Position numbers and translations under genes: made by a program. A DNA stretch of 16,449 nt from an uncultured Hungatella sp. Lineage in GTDB: Bacteria > Bacillota > Clostridia > Lachnospirales > Lachnospiraceae. The number at the start of each line of letters is the position of its first letter. Position 1 is the first letter of the stretch. Positions 8,134 to 16,449 of the stretch are shown one piece after another. The DNA is taken from positions 24,342 to 40,790 of the forward strand of contig CAJUJV010000024.1 in assembly GCA_910586845.1 (NCBI GenBank), written 5' to 3'. The notes below the pieces were generated by a model, which searched no databases, was not told where the DNA came from, and saw only the letters and a program-made list of their open reading frames with translations.

Positions 8134-8148
8134 ATGTAATAGATTATC
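8119..8148. promoter_or_regulatory. Imperfect palindrome over the plsX -10 region
   Basis: GATATCTA at 8119-8126 is mirrored by TAGATTATC at 8140-8148, with one extra T in the right arm. It spans the predicted -10 element, where a repressor of fatty-acid or phospholipid genes could sit. It does not match the FapR or FabT consensus as I recall them. AT-rich DNA produces such symmetry easily, so this is a weak call. Confidence 0.25.
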
Positions 8149-8151
8149 TCA

Positions 8152-8167
8152 GGCCCTCCCTCGGGCC
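8152..8167 (+). other. Short hairpin in the plsX leader
   Basis: GGCCC at 8152-8156 pairs with GGGCC at 8163-8167 around a six-base loop. It lies immediately upstream of the AAAGGAG ribosome binding site (8169-8175). No T-run follows, so it is not a terminator. It might shape the leader or the stability of the mRNA. Confidence 0.35.
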
Positions 8168-8184
8168 GAAAGGAGTATCACGAT

Positions 8185-9216
8185 ATGATAAAGATAGCAG
8201 TAGATGCTATGGGCGGAGATTATGCTCCGGCGCAGATGGTCAAAGGAGCCGTGGATGCACTGAATAAGAAGGAACAGGTCCGTGTGATCCTGGTGGGCCG
8301 GGAGGATAAGATCAGACAGGAGCTGACCTCTTATACCTATCCGGCTGACCGGCTGACCATCGTCCATGCCTCCGAAGTGATCAAGACGGAGGAGCCGCCG
8401 GTAAATGCCATCCGCAAGAAGAAGGACTCTTCCATTGTGGTGGGCATGAATCTGGTAAAGCGGCAGGAGGCGGATGCTTTCGTGTCAGCAGGCAGCTCCG
8501 GGGCCGTCTTAGTCGGCGGTCAGGTGATCGTAGGGAGAATCAAGGGAGTAGAACGTCCCCCCCTGGCACCTCTGATCCCCACGGAGAAGGGAGTATCTCT
8601 TCTCATTGACTGCGGAGCCAATGTTGACGCCAGGCCCTCTCATCTGGTACAATTTGCCAGGATGGGTTCTATTTACATGGAGCATGTCATAGGCATTAAG
8701 CATCCGAGAGTGGCTATCGTCAATATCGGCGCCGAGGAGGAGAAGGGCAACGCCCTGGTAAAAGAGACCTTTCCTCTTCTAAAGGCCTGTGAAGACATCA
8801 ACTTCATCGGGAGCATCGAGGCCAGAGAGATCCCTCACGGCGGGGCCGACGTTATTGTCAGCGAGGCTTTTGTGGGCAATGTGATCCTGAAGCTGTATGA
8901 AGGAGTAGGCGCTACCCTCATCGGTATGGTGAAGCAGGGGATGATGACAAGTCTCCGGAGCAAAATAGGCGCCCTGCTGGTGAAACCGGCTTTAAAGGAG
9001 ACCATGAAGGCCTTCGATGCCAGCCAGTACGGCGGAGCGCCGCTGCTGGGCCTGAAAGGACTGGTGGTTAAGACTCACGGCAATTCCAAGGCCAATGAAG
9101 TCTGCAATTCCATCCTCCAGTGCGTCACCTTTAAGGAACAGCAGATCAATGAAAAAATAAAGGAGAGCCTGCTGCCAAATAAAGAGCAGGAAAACAATGA
9201 AGAAAGAGAGGAATGA
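8185..9216 (+). CDS. plsX: Phosphate acyltransferase PlsX
   Basis: PlsX converts acyl-ACP and phosphate to acyl-phosphate, the donor used by PlsY to start phospholipid synthesis. It is a peripheral cytoplasmic enzyme. The 343-residue protein begins with the diagnostic IAVDAMGGDYAP and contains SAGSSGAVLVGG, GRIKGVERPPLAP and YGGAPLLGLKGLVVKTHGNS, all family hallmarks. The last 20 or so residues form a charged tail slightly beyond the common length. ATG 8185 has AAAGGAG at nine bases. The acpP start lies five bases after its TGA, so the acyl carrier and the enzyme using it are made together. In many Clostridia rpmF precedes plsX; here the VWA gene does. Confidence 0.97.
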   Translation: MIKIAVDAMGGDYAPAQMVKGAVDALNKKEQVRVILVGREDKIRQELTSYTYPADRLTIVHASEVIKTEEPPVNAIRKKKDSSIVVGMNLVKRQEADAFVSAGSSGAVLVGGQVIVGRIKGVERPPLAPLIPTEKGVSLLIDCGANVDARPSHLVQFARMGSIYMEHVIGIKHPRVAIVNIGAEEEKGNALVKETFPLLKACEDINFIGSIEAREIPHGGADVIVSEAFVGNVILKLYEGVGATLIGMVKQGMMTSLRSKIGALLVKPALKETMKAFDASQYGGAPLLGLKGLVVKTHGNSKANEVCNSILQCVTFKEQQINEKIKESLLPNKEQENNEEREE

Positions 9217-9221
9217 TTTAT

Positions 9222-9452
9222 ATGGAGTTTGAAAAGTTACAGGGGATTATCGCGGAGGTAATGAATGTAAGTGAAGATGATATCACCACATCCACTACAT
9301 TCGTGGATGATCTGGGGGCAGATTCTCTGGATATCTTTGAGATTGTAGCCGCTATTGAAGAGCAGTTCGATATCGAGATCCCCCAGGAAGAAGCAGAGAA
9401 GATCGTAACCGTAGGCGATGCCGTTGAGCAGATCAAAAATGCGCTAAATTAA
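9222..9452 (+). CDS. acpP: Acyl carrier protein
   Basis: This 76-residue acidic protein carries the growing acyl chain of fatty acid synthesis on a 4'-phosphopantetheine arm. The attachment serine is Ser35 in the DSLD motif (GADSLDIFEIV). The four-helix pattern and the final helix match housekeeping ACP, not a polyketide carrier domain. The start at 9222 is preferred because GAGAGGA (9206-9212) lies about ten bases upstream. The in-frame ATG at 9213 overlaps the plsX stop and leaves only about one base of spacing. The gene is followed by a strong terminator. Confidence 0.97.
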   Translation: MEFEKLQGIIAEVMNVSEDDITTSTTFVDDLGADSLDIFEIVAAIEEQFDIEIPQEEAEKIVTVGDAVEQIKNALN

Positions 9453-9466
9453 GGAAGGCAACATAC

Positions 9467-9494
9467 GAAAAAGCCCTGGTTCAGGGGCTTTTTC
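9467..9494 (+). terminator. Intrinsic terminator after acpP
   Basis: GAAAAAGCCCT pairs with GGGGCTTTTTC (one G-U pair) to form an 11-pair stem with a six-base loop. The U-rich right arm can serve as the tract, and the A-rich left arm could make it work in the opposite direction too. It lies 14 bases past the acpP stop and 20 bases before rnc. It probably attenuates rather than isolates rnc, since no clear rnc promoter is seen in the small gap. Confidence 0.85.
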
Positions 9495-9514
9495 CTTCTT
9501 AAAAGGAGACACAC

Positions 9515-10210
9515 ATGAATCGACAGTTGCGAGAACTGGAACAAAAGACAGGATACGAATTTCAGAATAAAAAACTGCTTTTTCAGGCTATGACCCACAG
9601 CTCTTATGCCAATGAGCATCATATGGACAAATCCAGATGCAATGAACGGCTGGAATTTCTGGGAGATGCGGTGCTGGAGGTGGTATCCAGTGATTTTCTC
9701 TTTCACAAGTATAAGAAACTGCCGGAAGGAGACCTGACCAAGATGCGGGCCAGTATCGTCTGTGAACCCACATTGGCCCTGTGTGCCGGTGATCTTTCTC
9801 TGGGAGATTATCTGCTTCTGGGAAAAGGGGAAGAGGCCACAGGAGGGCGTGAGAGAAATTCCGTCGTATCCGATGCCATGGAGGCACTGATCGGAGCGAT
9901 CTATCTGGATGGTGGTTTTGCTAGTGCAAAAGAGTTTATCAGCCGGTTTATATTAAATGATATTGAGCATAAACAGCTCTTTTTTGATAGCAAGACTATT
10001 TTACAGGAAATGGTCCAGGCTATGGGTGAAAACCCCTTAAGCTATGAGCTGATCCGGGAAGAGGGACCGGACCATAACAAAATCTTTGAGGCCAGAGCCC
10101 TGATAGGAGAGGAAGAAGTGGGACGGGGAACCGGCCGGACCAAGAAGGCGGCAGAGAGTATGGCTGCCTACCGGGGAATCTTAAAACTAAGAGAAGAAGA
10201 AAACAGGTGA
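9515..10210 (+). CDS. rnc: Ribonuclease III
   Basis: RNase III cuts double-stranded RNA, notably the rRNA precursor, as a homodimer with two magnesium ions per site. The 231-residue protein has the signature NERLEFLGDAVLE at residues 43-55, with Glu47 and Asp51 as metal ligands. The second pair, Asp120 and Glu123, lies in SDAMEALIGAIYLDGGF. A double-stranded RNA-binding domain occupies about residues 158-229 and ends in the usual GRTKKAAESMAA helix. All catalytic residues are present. ATG 9515 has AAAAGGAG at six bases. Its TGA ends three bases before smc, in the classic rnc-smc-ftsY order. Confidence 0.97.
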   Translation: MNRQLRELEQKTGYEFQNKKLLFQAMTHSSYANEHHMDKSRCNERLEFLGDAVLEVVSSDFLFHKYKKLPEGDLTKMRASIVCEPTLALCAGDLSLGDYLLLGKGEEATGGRERNSVVSDAMEALIGAIYLDGGFASAKEFISRFILNDIEHKQLFFDSKTILQEMVQAMGENPLSYELIREEGPDHNKIFEARALIGEEEVGRGTGRTKKAAESMAAYRGILKLREEENR

Positions 10211-10213
10211 AAC

Positions 10214-13200
10214 ATGTATTTAAAAAGCATTGAAGTACAGGGATTTAAATCCTTTGCAAACAAGATCCTGTTTGAATTTCATAACGGCATCACGGGAATC
10301 GTGGGGCCTAACGGAAGCGGAAAGAGCAATGTTGCCGATGCCGTCCGCTGGGTACTGGGAGAACAGAGGATCAGGCAGCTGAGAGGCGCCAGTATGCAGG
10401 ATGTGATCTTTTCCGGAACAGAGACCAGAAAACCTCAGGGATTTGCCTATGTGGCCATTACCCTGGACAATTCTGATCATCAGCTGGCCATTGACTATGA
10501 CCAGGTCACCGTAGCAAGACGGATCTACCGTTCCGGGGAGAGCGAGTATCTGATCAACGGAAGTGCCTGCCGGCTAAAAGATATCAATGAATTGTTCTAT
10601 GACACCGGTATCGGAAAAGAAGGATACTCCATTATCGGCCAGGGACAGATCGACAAGATCTTAAGCGGCAAGCCGGAAGACAGGAGAGAACTCTTTGACG
10701 AAGCCGCCGGCATCGTCAAATTTAAACGTCGCAAAGCCATTGCTCAGAAAAAACTGGAGGATGAGAAGCAGAATCTGGTCCGGGTCAACGACATTCTGTC
10801 AGAGCTGGAGAAGCAGGTAGGACCTTTGGCGAAGCAGTCGGAGACAGAGAATATCTCCGTCTGAAAGAAGAACTGAAAAACTATGAGGTCAACGTATTCC
10901 TCAGCGAAAGCGAAGAGATCCGGATCCGGCTGAAAGAGGTGGAGGACAATACCTCTGTCGTGTCCGGCGACCTGGAAGAGACCAGATCCGCCTCTGATCA
11001 GATCCGCATCACATATGAAGAACTGGGCCGTGAGCTAGAGGAGCTGGATGAAAATATCCGCCAGAGCCAGAACCGGACAGGCCGGGCCAATATGCAGAAA
11101 AGCAGTCTGGAAGGCCAGATCAACGTGCTTCTGGAGCAGATCAACACGGAACGCATGAACGCGGAACATATCGGATCCCGGCTGAACACCATCGGACGGG
11201 AGATCAGGGAACGGCAGACCCAGATCCGGGAGTATGAGGCAGATAATGAGCAGATTTCCCGGTATGTAAAAGAAGGGCAGAAGAACCAGGAGGCAGCGGA
11301 AGAAACTCTCCGCCAGGCAGATGAGGCCATCATGCTTCTTGATCAGAAGATCGAGACGGGAAAAAGCAGGATCATCCTGACCATGAACGAGAAGGCCTCC
11401 CTGACAGCCAGACAGCAGCGCTACGAGGCCATGATGGAGCAGGTCCAGGTGCGCCGTTCCGAGGTAGTTCAGAAACTGTTAAAGTCCAAAAGCGACGAGT
11501 CGGTCCAGGAAGAGCAGAAGAAGGAAGAACTGAAAAAGCTGGACCAGGTGGCAGAACAGCTGACGGCACTGACGGCCGCCCGGGAGATGTGCGAGGACCG
11601 GATCGGCCAGCTGGATTCTGAAGTAAAAAGGATTACACGGAATCTGAATGCCAGACAGCAGGAATATCACACCGGCTGCACCAAGCTGGAATCTCTCAGG
11701 AATCTTGCAGAGCGCTATGAGGGTTACGGCAACAGCATCCGGCGGGTCATGGAGGTAAGAAACAGGATCCGGGGGATTCACGGCGTGGTGGCGGATATCA
11801 TTACCACCCAGAAAGAATATGAGACGGCCATCGAGACGGCTCTCGGAGGAAGTATTCAGAATATTGTCACGGATTCCGAGACCACGGCCAAGCAGCTGAT
11901 CGAATATCTGAAGAAAAACAAATATGGAAGAGCCACATTTCTTCCCCTTACCAGCGTGGGGCAAAAGGGAGGCTTTACTCAGGAAAAGGCTCTGAAGGAA
12001 CCTGGTGTCCTGGGACTGGCCAGTCAGCTGGTACAGGCGGACAGCCAATATGACAACCTGGTAAGATATCTCCTCGGGAGAGTGGTAGTGACAGATCATA
12101 TTGACCACGCCATCGCCCTTTCGAGAAAATATCAGTACAGTCTGAGGATCGTCACTCTGGACGGGGAACTCTTAAGCGCAGGAGGCTCCATGACCGGAGG
12201 AGCTTTTAAAAATACCAGCAATCTTCTGGGACGAAAAAGAGAGATCGACGAACTGGAGGAGCTTTGCGGGAAATCCCTTCGGGCCGCCGAACGGCTGCAG
12301 GAAGAACTGACCCTGAATGAGGGACAGCTGGAACAGCAGAGAGAAGAGCTGGAGCAGTTAAAACAGCAGCTCCAGAAATCTTATCTGGAGCAGAATACGA
12401 TCCAGATGAATGTATCTCAGATGGACGACAAGATCCAGGAGATCTCTGAATCTTCTCAGGACATGGTTCTGGAAAACCGCCATCTGAAAGAGCAGATCCG
12501 GGAGATTGAGAAAAATCAGAAGGAGCTGGCAGAAGGAGTCATTGATCTGGAGACGCAGAACAGCCGGGAAAGCAGCGATATAGAACAGCTGACAGGACAG
12601 CTGGAGGAAGCCCGGGAGCAGAGAGAACAGCTGGCCAGAGATCTGTCTGCAGTACAGTTGGAAAACGCCAATCTGCAGCAGAAATATCAGTTTGTAAAAG
12701 AGAATGTATCCCGTGTCCGGGCCGAGATCCGAAAACTGGAAGAAGAGCAGGAGCAGCTGTCCGGCAGCACCGAGGCCAGCGACCAGGCTGTTGCCAGAAA
12801 AAATCAGGAAATCGAGGAGCTGAAAGGCCTTATTCAGGAGGCTGACGGACAGGCCCGGCAGGCAGAGCAGGAGACGGCCTCCTGCTCTGCCGTGAAAGAC
12901 GAAAAATCAAAAGAACAGAAACAGCTGTTTGACAGGCGGGAAGAACTGGCAGGACGCCAGAGCCGCCTGGACAAAGAACTGTTCCGCCTCCAGAGTCAGA
13001 AGGAAAAGCTGGAAGAGCGGATGGAACATCATGTAGAATATATGTGGAGCGAGTATGAGCTTACGTTTACCACTGCTCAGGCCTTAAAAAATCCTCAGTG
13101 GACCTCTCTCTCCGACATGAAGAAGCAGACAGAACAGCTGAAAAACGCCGTCAGGGCCCTGGGCAGCGTCAATGTCAATGCGATCGAGGATTACAGGGAA

Positions 13201-13770
13201 GTCTCCGAACGGTATGAATTCATGAGAGCGCAGCACCAGGATCTGGTGAAAGCAGAAGAGACTCTGCTTAAGATCATTGAGGAACTGGATAACGGTATGA
13301 GGCGGCAGTTCGAGGAAAAGTTTCAGGAGATCCGGCGGGAATTTGACCAGGTGTTCAGGGAACTGTTCGGAGGAGGTCACGGGACACTGGAGCTGGTGGA
13401 AGGCGAGGATATCCTGGAGGCGGGGATCCAGATTATCTCCCAGCCGCCGGGCAAAAAGCTTCAGAATATGATGCAGCTTTCCGGCGGAGAGAAAGCTCTG
13501 ACAGCCATCGCGCTTCTGTTTGCCATCCAGAATCTGAAGCCATCCCCTTTCTGTCTGCTGGATGAGATCGAGGCGGCTCTGGATGATTCAAATGTAGACC
13601 GGTTTGCCGGATATCTTCACAAGCTGACAAAAAACACTCAGTTTATTGTGATCACTCACAGAAGGGGGACTATGGTAAGCGCAGACAGGCTCTACGGTAT
13701 CACCATGCAGGAAAAGGGAGTGTCCACTCTGGTTTCCGTCAATCTGATCGAGGACGATTTGGATAAATAG
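10214..13770 (+). pseudogene. smc: Chromosome segregation protein SMC, frameshifted near codon 211
   Basis: SMC is the ATPase of the bacterial condensin that works with ScpA and ScpB to organise chromosomes. The gene reads in one frame from 10214 to a TGA at 10862-10864, then continues in another frame to 13770. The join is at about 10844-10848. The N-terminal part has Walker A GPNGSGKS at residues 31-38. The remainder has long coiled-coil arms, a hinge ending in GGSMTGG, the signature LSGGEK, and Walker B in LLDEIEAALD. Compared with the Bacillus protein (QASIAKDYLEKKKEL), the local sequence QSET then REYLRLKEEL lacks an Ala and part of the Thr codon, implying a 4-base deletion. Adding four bases gives exactly 1186 residues, the length of Bacillus SMC. 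Everything else is intact, so this is either a recent mutation or a sequence error. The ribosome binding site is weak (AGGTGA, overlapping the rnc stop). Confidence 0.93.
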
Positions 13771-13781
13771 GAGGAGAAGTT

Positions 13782-14695
13782 ATGGCAGAAGGGAAAAAAG
13801 GATTTTTCGGCAGACTGGTGGAGGGACTTGCCAAGACCAGAAACAACATCATATCCGGCATGGATTCCATTTTCAGCGGATTCTCTGCCATTGATGATGA
13901 TTTTTATGAGGAGATCGAGGAGATCCTGATCATGGGCGACCTGGGGATTCAGACCACCATGTCCATCGTGGAGAATCTTAAAGCCAGGGTCAAAGAACAG
14001 CATATCAAAGAGCCGTCGGAATGCAAGGCGATCCTCATGGAGACCATGAAGCAGCAGATGGATCTGGGAGAAAACGCCTATGAGTTCGAAAACCGCAAAT
14101 CGGTGATCCTGTGGGCAAACTGGCGGGACAGCTGAAGGACAGCGGGAAAAAGGTGATCATGGCCGCGGCGGACACTTTCCGGGCGGCTGCCATCGAACAG
14201 CTGACCGAGTGGTCCCACAGGGCAGGAGTGGAGATCATCGCACAGCAGGAGGGTTCCGACCCTGCTGCAGTCATCTATGATGCCATAGCCGCAGCCAGGT
14301 CCAGAGATGCGGATGTGCTGATCTGCGACACTGCAGGCCGGCTTCACAATAAGAAAAATCTTATGGAAGAGCTGAAAAAGATCAACCGGATCATTGACAA
14401 GGAATATCCGGAGGCATACCGGGAGACCCTGGTAGTGCTGGACGGAACCACGGGCCAGAACGCACTCTCCCAGGCCAGACAGTTTATGGAGGTTGCCGAT
14501 ATAACCGGCATTATCCTGACCAAGCTGGACGGTACAGCCAAGGGAGGCATCGCCGTGGCTATCCAGTCTGAGCTGGGGCTTCCTGTAAAATACATCGGTA
14601 TCGGGGAGCAGATCGACGACCTGCAGAAGTTTCGTGCAGAAGAATTTATCAATGCACTGTTTAACATAAAAGGAAAAGGAGAGGACGAGAGATGA
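13782..14695 (+). pseudogene. ftsY: Signal recognition particle receptor FtsY with P-loop deletion and frameshift
   Basis: FtsY is the membrane-associated GTPase that receives the signal recognition particle and its ribosome. The first frame runs from ATG 13782 (GGAGG seven bases upstream) through the N domain and stops at 14133-14135. The G domain resumes in another frame at about 14111. The reading passes from SVIL straight to VGKLAGQL, whereas the family has about a dozen residues between, including the GxNGxGKTT P-loop. The loss is best explained by about 37 missing bases, which would make the intact protein about 316 residues. Downstream motifs are whole: DTFRAAA, DTAGRLHNK, TKLDGTAKGG and GIGEQIDDLQKF. 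Without the P-loop the product could not bind GTP, and FtsY is usually essential. An assembly or sequencing fault, or a second copy elsewhere, should therefore be considered before true loss. The unusual short acidic N-terminus is normal for Clostridia. Confidence 0.93.
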
Positions 14696-15915
14696 TGACA
14701 TTAGAAAGTTTTGAAGAGGCTTCAGAAGTAGTAGGGAAAGTGACCCAGGAGACGAAGCTGGTATACAGCGAATATTTCTCCGAGCAGACAGGCAATAAGG
14801 TGTATTTTAAACCGGAGAACATGCAGTATACAGGCGCCTACAAGCTGAGAGGGGCATACTACAAGATCAGTACTCTGTCTGCGGAGGAAAAAGAACACGG
14901 CCTGATCACGGCCTCGGCAGGAAATCATGCACAGGGAGTGGCCTATGCCGCCAAGCTGGCAGGGATCCCGGCAACGGTCGTCATGCCTACCACCACCCCC
15001 CTTATCAAGGTGAACCGAACCAGGAATTACGGGGCAGAAGTGATCCTGGAAGGCAATGATTTTGACGAATGCTGTGAATTTGCATACCAGATGGCACGGG
15101 AAAAGAACATGACCTTTGTCCATCCCTTCAACGATCTGGCCGTAGCCACAGGACAGGGGACCATTGCCATGGAGATCATCAAGGAACTTCCCACTGTGGA
15201 TTATATCCTGGTTCCCGTGGGAGGAGGCGGTCTGTGTGCCGGAATCTCCACTCTGGCCAAGCTTCTCAACCCGAAGATCAAAGTCATCGGCGTGGAACCA
15301 GCGGGAGCCAACTGTATGCAGGAGTCTCTGAAAGCCGGCCATGTGACAGCCCTGAAAAGCGCGGATACCATCGCAGACGGCACGGCGGTCAAATGCCCCG
15401 GAGACCTGATCTTCCCCTATATCCAGGAAAATGTAGACGACATCATCACTGTAGAGGACAGCGAGTTGATCGTAACCTTCCTGGATATGGTGGAGAACCA
15501 CAAGATGATCGTGGAGAATTCCGGACTTCTGACAGTAGCGGCCTTAAAGCATCTGAACGTGGAAAAGAAAAAGATCGTTTCCGTGTTAAGCGGCGGCAAT
15601 ATGGATGTGATCACCATGGCCTCTGTGGTACAGCATGGTCTGGTACAGAGGGACCGGGTATTTACCGTGTCCGTGCTGCTTCCCGATAAACCGGGAGAAC
15701 TGGCCAAAATTTCCACTCTTCTGGCAGAACAGAAAGGCAATGTGATCAAGCTGGAACACAACCAGTTTATCAGCATCAACCGGAATGCGGCCGTGGAGCT
15801 GCGGATCACCATCGAGGCCTTCGGAACAGAACACAAGAATGCCATCGTGAAGGCTCTCAATGAAGAGGGATACCGGCCCAAGCTGGTAAAGGCTTCCGGA
15901 ACATATACGGAGTAG
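14692..15915 (+). CDS. tdcB: Threonine ammonia-lyase (threonine dehydratase), ACT-containing medium form
   Basis: This PLP enzyme deaminates threonine (and serine less well) to 2-oxobutanoate and ammonia. The 407-residue protein has the PLP lysine, Lys51, in YTGAYKLRGAY, and the phosphate-binding glycine loop PVGGGGLCAG at about residues 174-183. A C-terminal ACT domain covers about residues 324-402 (TVSVLLPDKPGELAKISTLLAE). The length matches the medium form with a single ACT domain, not the longer biosynthetic IlvA with two. Both symbols are used for this type, and ligand control cannot be read from the sequence. ATG 14692 overlaps the ftsY TGA in an ATGA junction with GGAGAGG upstream, implying coupled translation; ATG 14695 is a possible second start. 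Gene context says little about pathway. Confidence 0.93.
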   Translation: MMTLESFEEASEVVGKVTQETKLVYSEYFSEQTGNKVYFKPENMQYTGAYKLRGAYYKISTLSAEEKEHGLITASAGNHAQGVAYAAKLAGIPATVVMPTTTPLIKVNRTRNYGAEVILEGNDFDECCEFAYQMAREKNMTFVHPFNDLAVATGQGTIAMEIIKELPTVDYILVPVGGGGLCAGISTLAKLLNPKIKVIGVEPAGANCMQESLKAGHVTALKSADTIADGTAVKCPGDLIFPYIQENVDDIITVEDSELIVTFLDMVENHKMIVENSGLLTVAALKHLNVEKKKIVSVLSGGNMDVITMASVVQHGLVQRDRVFTVSVLLPDKPGELAKISTLLAEQKGNVIKLEHNQFISINRNAAVELRITIEAFGTEHKNAIVKALNEEGYRPKLVKASGTYTE

Positions 15916-15942
15916 ACGGATACTGGGGGACAAAAGAAAAAG

Positions 15943-16449
15943 ATGAAACAGTTAAAGATCAAAGTACCATTCGGTGCCCAGGTGGATTATTTTATAAAAT
16001 GGGCATTTATCTCCGGTATCACCGGTGTTCTGGGAGGAGCCGTCGGGGGCATCTTCGGTCATGCCATCCGGCTGGCGGCAGGAAATTTTCAGAAGTATAC
16101 CTGGCTTCTGTATCTTCTCCCGGTATCAGGACTCGTGATCGTATTCCTGTACCGGATCGCCGGACAGGAGAAAAATAAAGGAACCAACATGGTACTGGAG
16201 GCCATATCCTCCGACCAGAAAATCTCCATGACCACAGGCCCTCTGATCTTCGTCAGTACCGTGCTGACACATCTGACCGGCGGGTCTGCCGGAAGAGAAG
16301 GCGCCGCCCTCCAGCTGGGCGGCAGCCTGGGAACTCTTATGGGGAAGGTACTCCGTCTGGATGAACGGGATGGAAAAGTGGCAGTCATGTGCGGTATGAG
16401 CGCCTGTTTCGGAGCACTTTTCGGCACCCCTCTGGCAGCCGGTATCTTT
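15943..16449 (+). CDS. CLC-family anion channel/antiporter, possibly fluoride type (3' partial)
   Basis: The first 169 residues of a membrane protein are present; the gene continues past the window. Hydrophobic stretches at about residues 17-45 and 52-73 and from 98 onward fit the early helices of a CLC protein. The core motif GGSAGREGAALQLGGS (residues 113-128) includes Glu119, the gating glutamate of CLC proteins. The usual Pro after GREG is replaced by Ala, and the first anion-binding loop reads KGTNMVLEA instead of GSGIPE. Both resemble the fluoride-exporting CLC-F branch, but I cannot verify this without alignment. The start ATG 15943 lies 27 bases after the previous stop, with only a distant GGGGGA (15925-15930) as a ribosome site. 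The short leader leaves no room for a fluoride riboswitch, so the gene is probably cotranscribed with tdcB. Confidence 0.85.
   Translation, partial: MKQLKIKVPFGAQVDYFIKWAFISGITGVLGGAVGGIFGHAIRLAAGNFQKYTWLLYLLPVSGLVIVFLYRIAGQEKNKGTNMVLEAISSDQKISMTTGPLIFVSTVLTHLTGGSAGREGAALQLGGSLGTLMGKVLRLDERDGKVAVMCGMSACFGALFGTPLAAGIF

Noticed and set aside
8152..8167. Rho-independent terminator between the VWA gene and plsX
   Set aside because: The stem is only five pairs and no T-run follows; the bases after it form the plsX ribosome binding site.
9453..9514. Possible tRNA or small RNA in the acpP-rnc gap
   Set aside because: The only structure is the terminator hairpin; there is no cloverleaf or promoter.
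10841..10864. Programmed ribosomal frameshift in smc
   Set aside because: No slippery heptamer or following structure is seen at the junction, SMC is not known to use frameshifting, and alignment memory indicates a missing codon as well as a frame change.
14100..14140. FtsY made as two separate functional proteins
   Set aside because: The GTP-binding loop is absent from both fragments, so splitting would not restore activity; the second fragment also has no ribosome binding site before its GTG at 14111.
15916..15942. Fluoride riboswitch before the CLC gene
   Set aside because: The gap is only 27 bases and purine-rich, with no room for the pseudoknot structure of that riboswitch.

Overview
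The window looks like chromosomal DNA from a low-to-mid-GC Firmicute, most likely a gut Lachnospiraceae (class Clostridia). This rests on strong AGGAGG-type ribosome binding sites, the conserved order plsX-acpP-rnc-smc-ftsY, and the overall character of the proteins. The genus cannot be settled from the sequence alone. All recognised genes are on the + strand, densely packed, and no gap exceeds about 100 bases.

Region 1 (1-8094) is a YehL-type MoxR/VWA cassette. It holds the 3' part of a HEAT-like helical protein, a MoxR-family AAA+ ATPase, a DUF5682 protein and a VWA protein with an intact MIDAS site. Relatives of the last three resemble E. coli yehL, yehM and yehP. Between the HEAT-like gene and the ATPase sits an AT-rich gene for an AAA-ATPase-like/PD-(D/E)XK protein (1802-3409). 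A 9-base direct repeat, GGAGGAAAC, brackets it at both junctions, so it looks like a later insertion into the ribosome-binding region of the ATPase gene. The function of the cassette is unknown. MoxR-VWA pairs are generally thought to act as ATP-driven remodelling machines, and some related systems have been proposed to act in biological conflict.

Region 2 (8095-14695) is the conserved housekeeping block. A good promoter precedes plsX; acpP follows and ends at a strong intrinsic terminator; then come rnc, smc and ftsY. Both smc and ftsY are broken in this sequence. smc has a small frameshifting deletion near codon 211. ftsY has lost about 37 bases, including its whole P-loop. Both proteins are important or essential, so sequence or assembly error is the first explanation to test.

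Region 3 (14692-16449) has a catabolic-type threonine ammonia-lyase whose start overlaps the ftsY stop. After it comes the 5' part of a CLC-family channel/antiporter that runs off the window and has some features suggestive of the fluoride-exporting branch.
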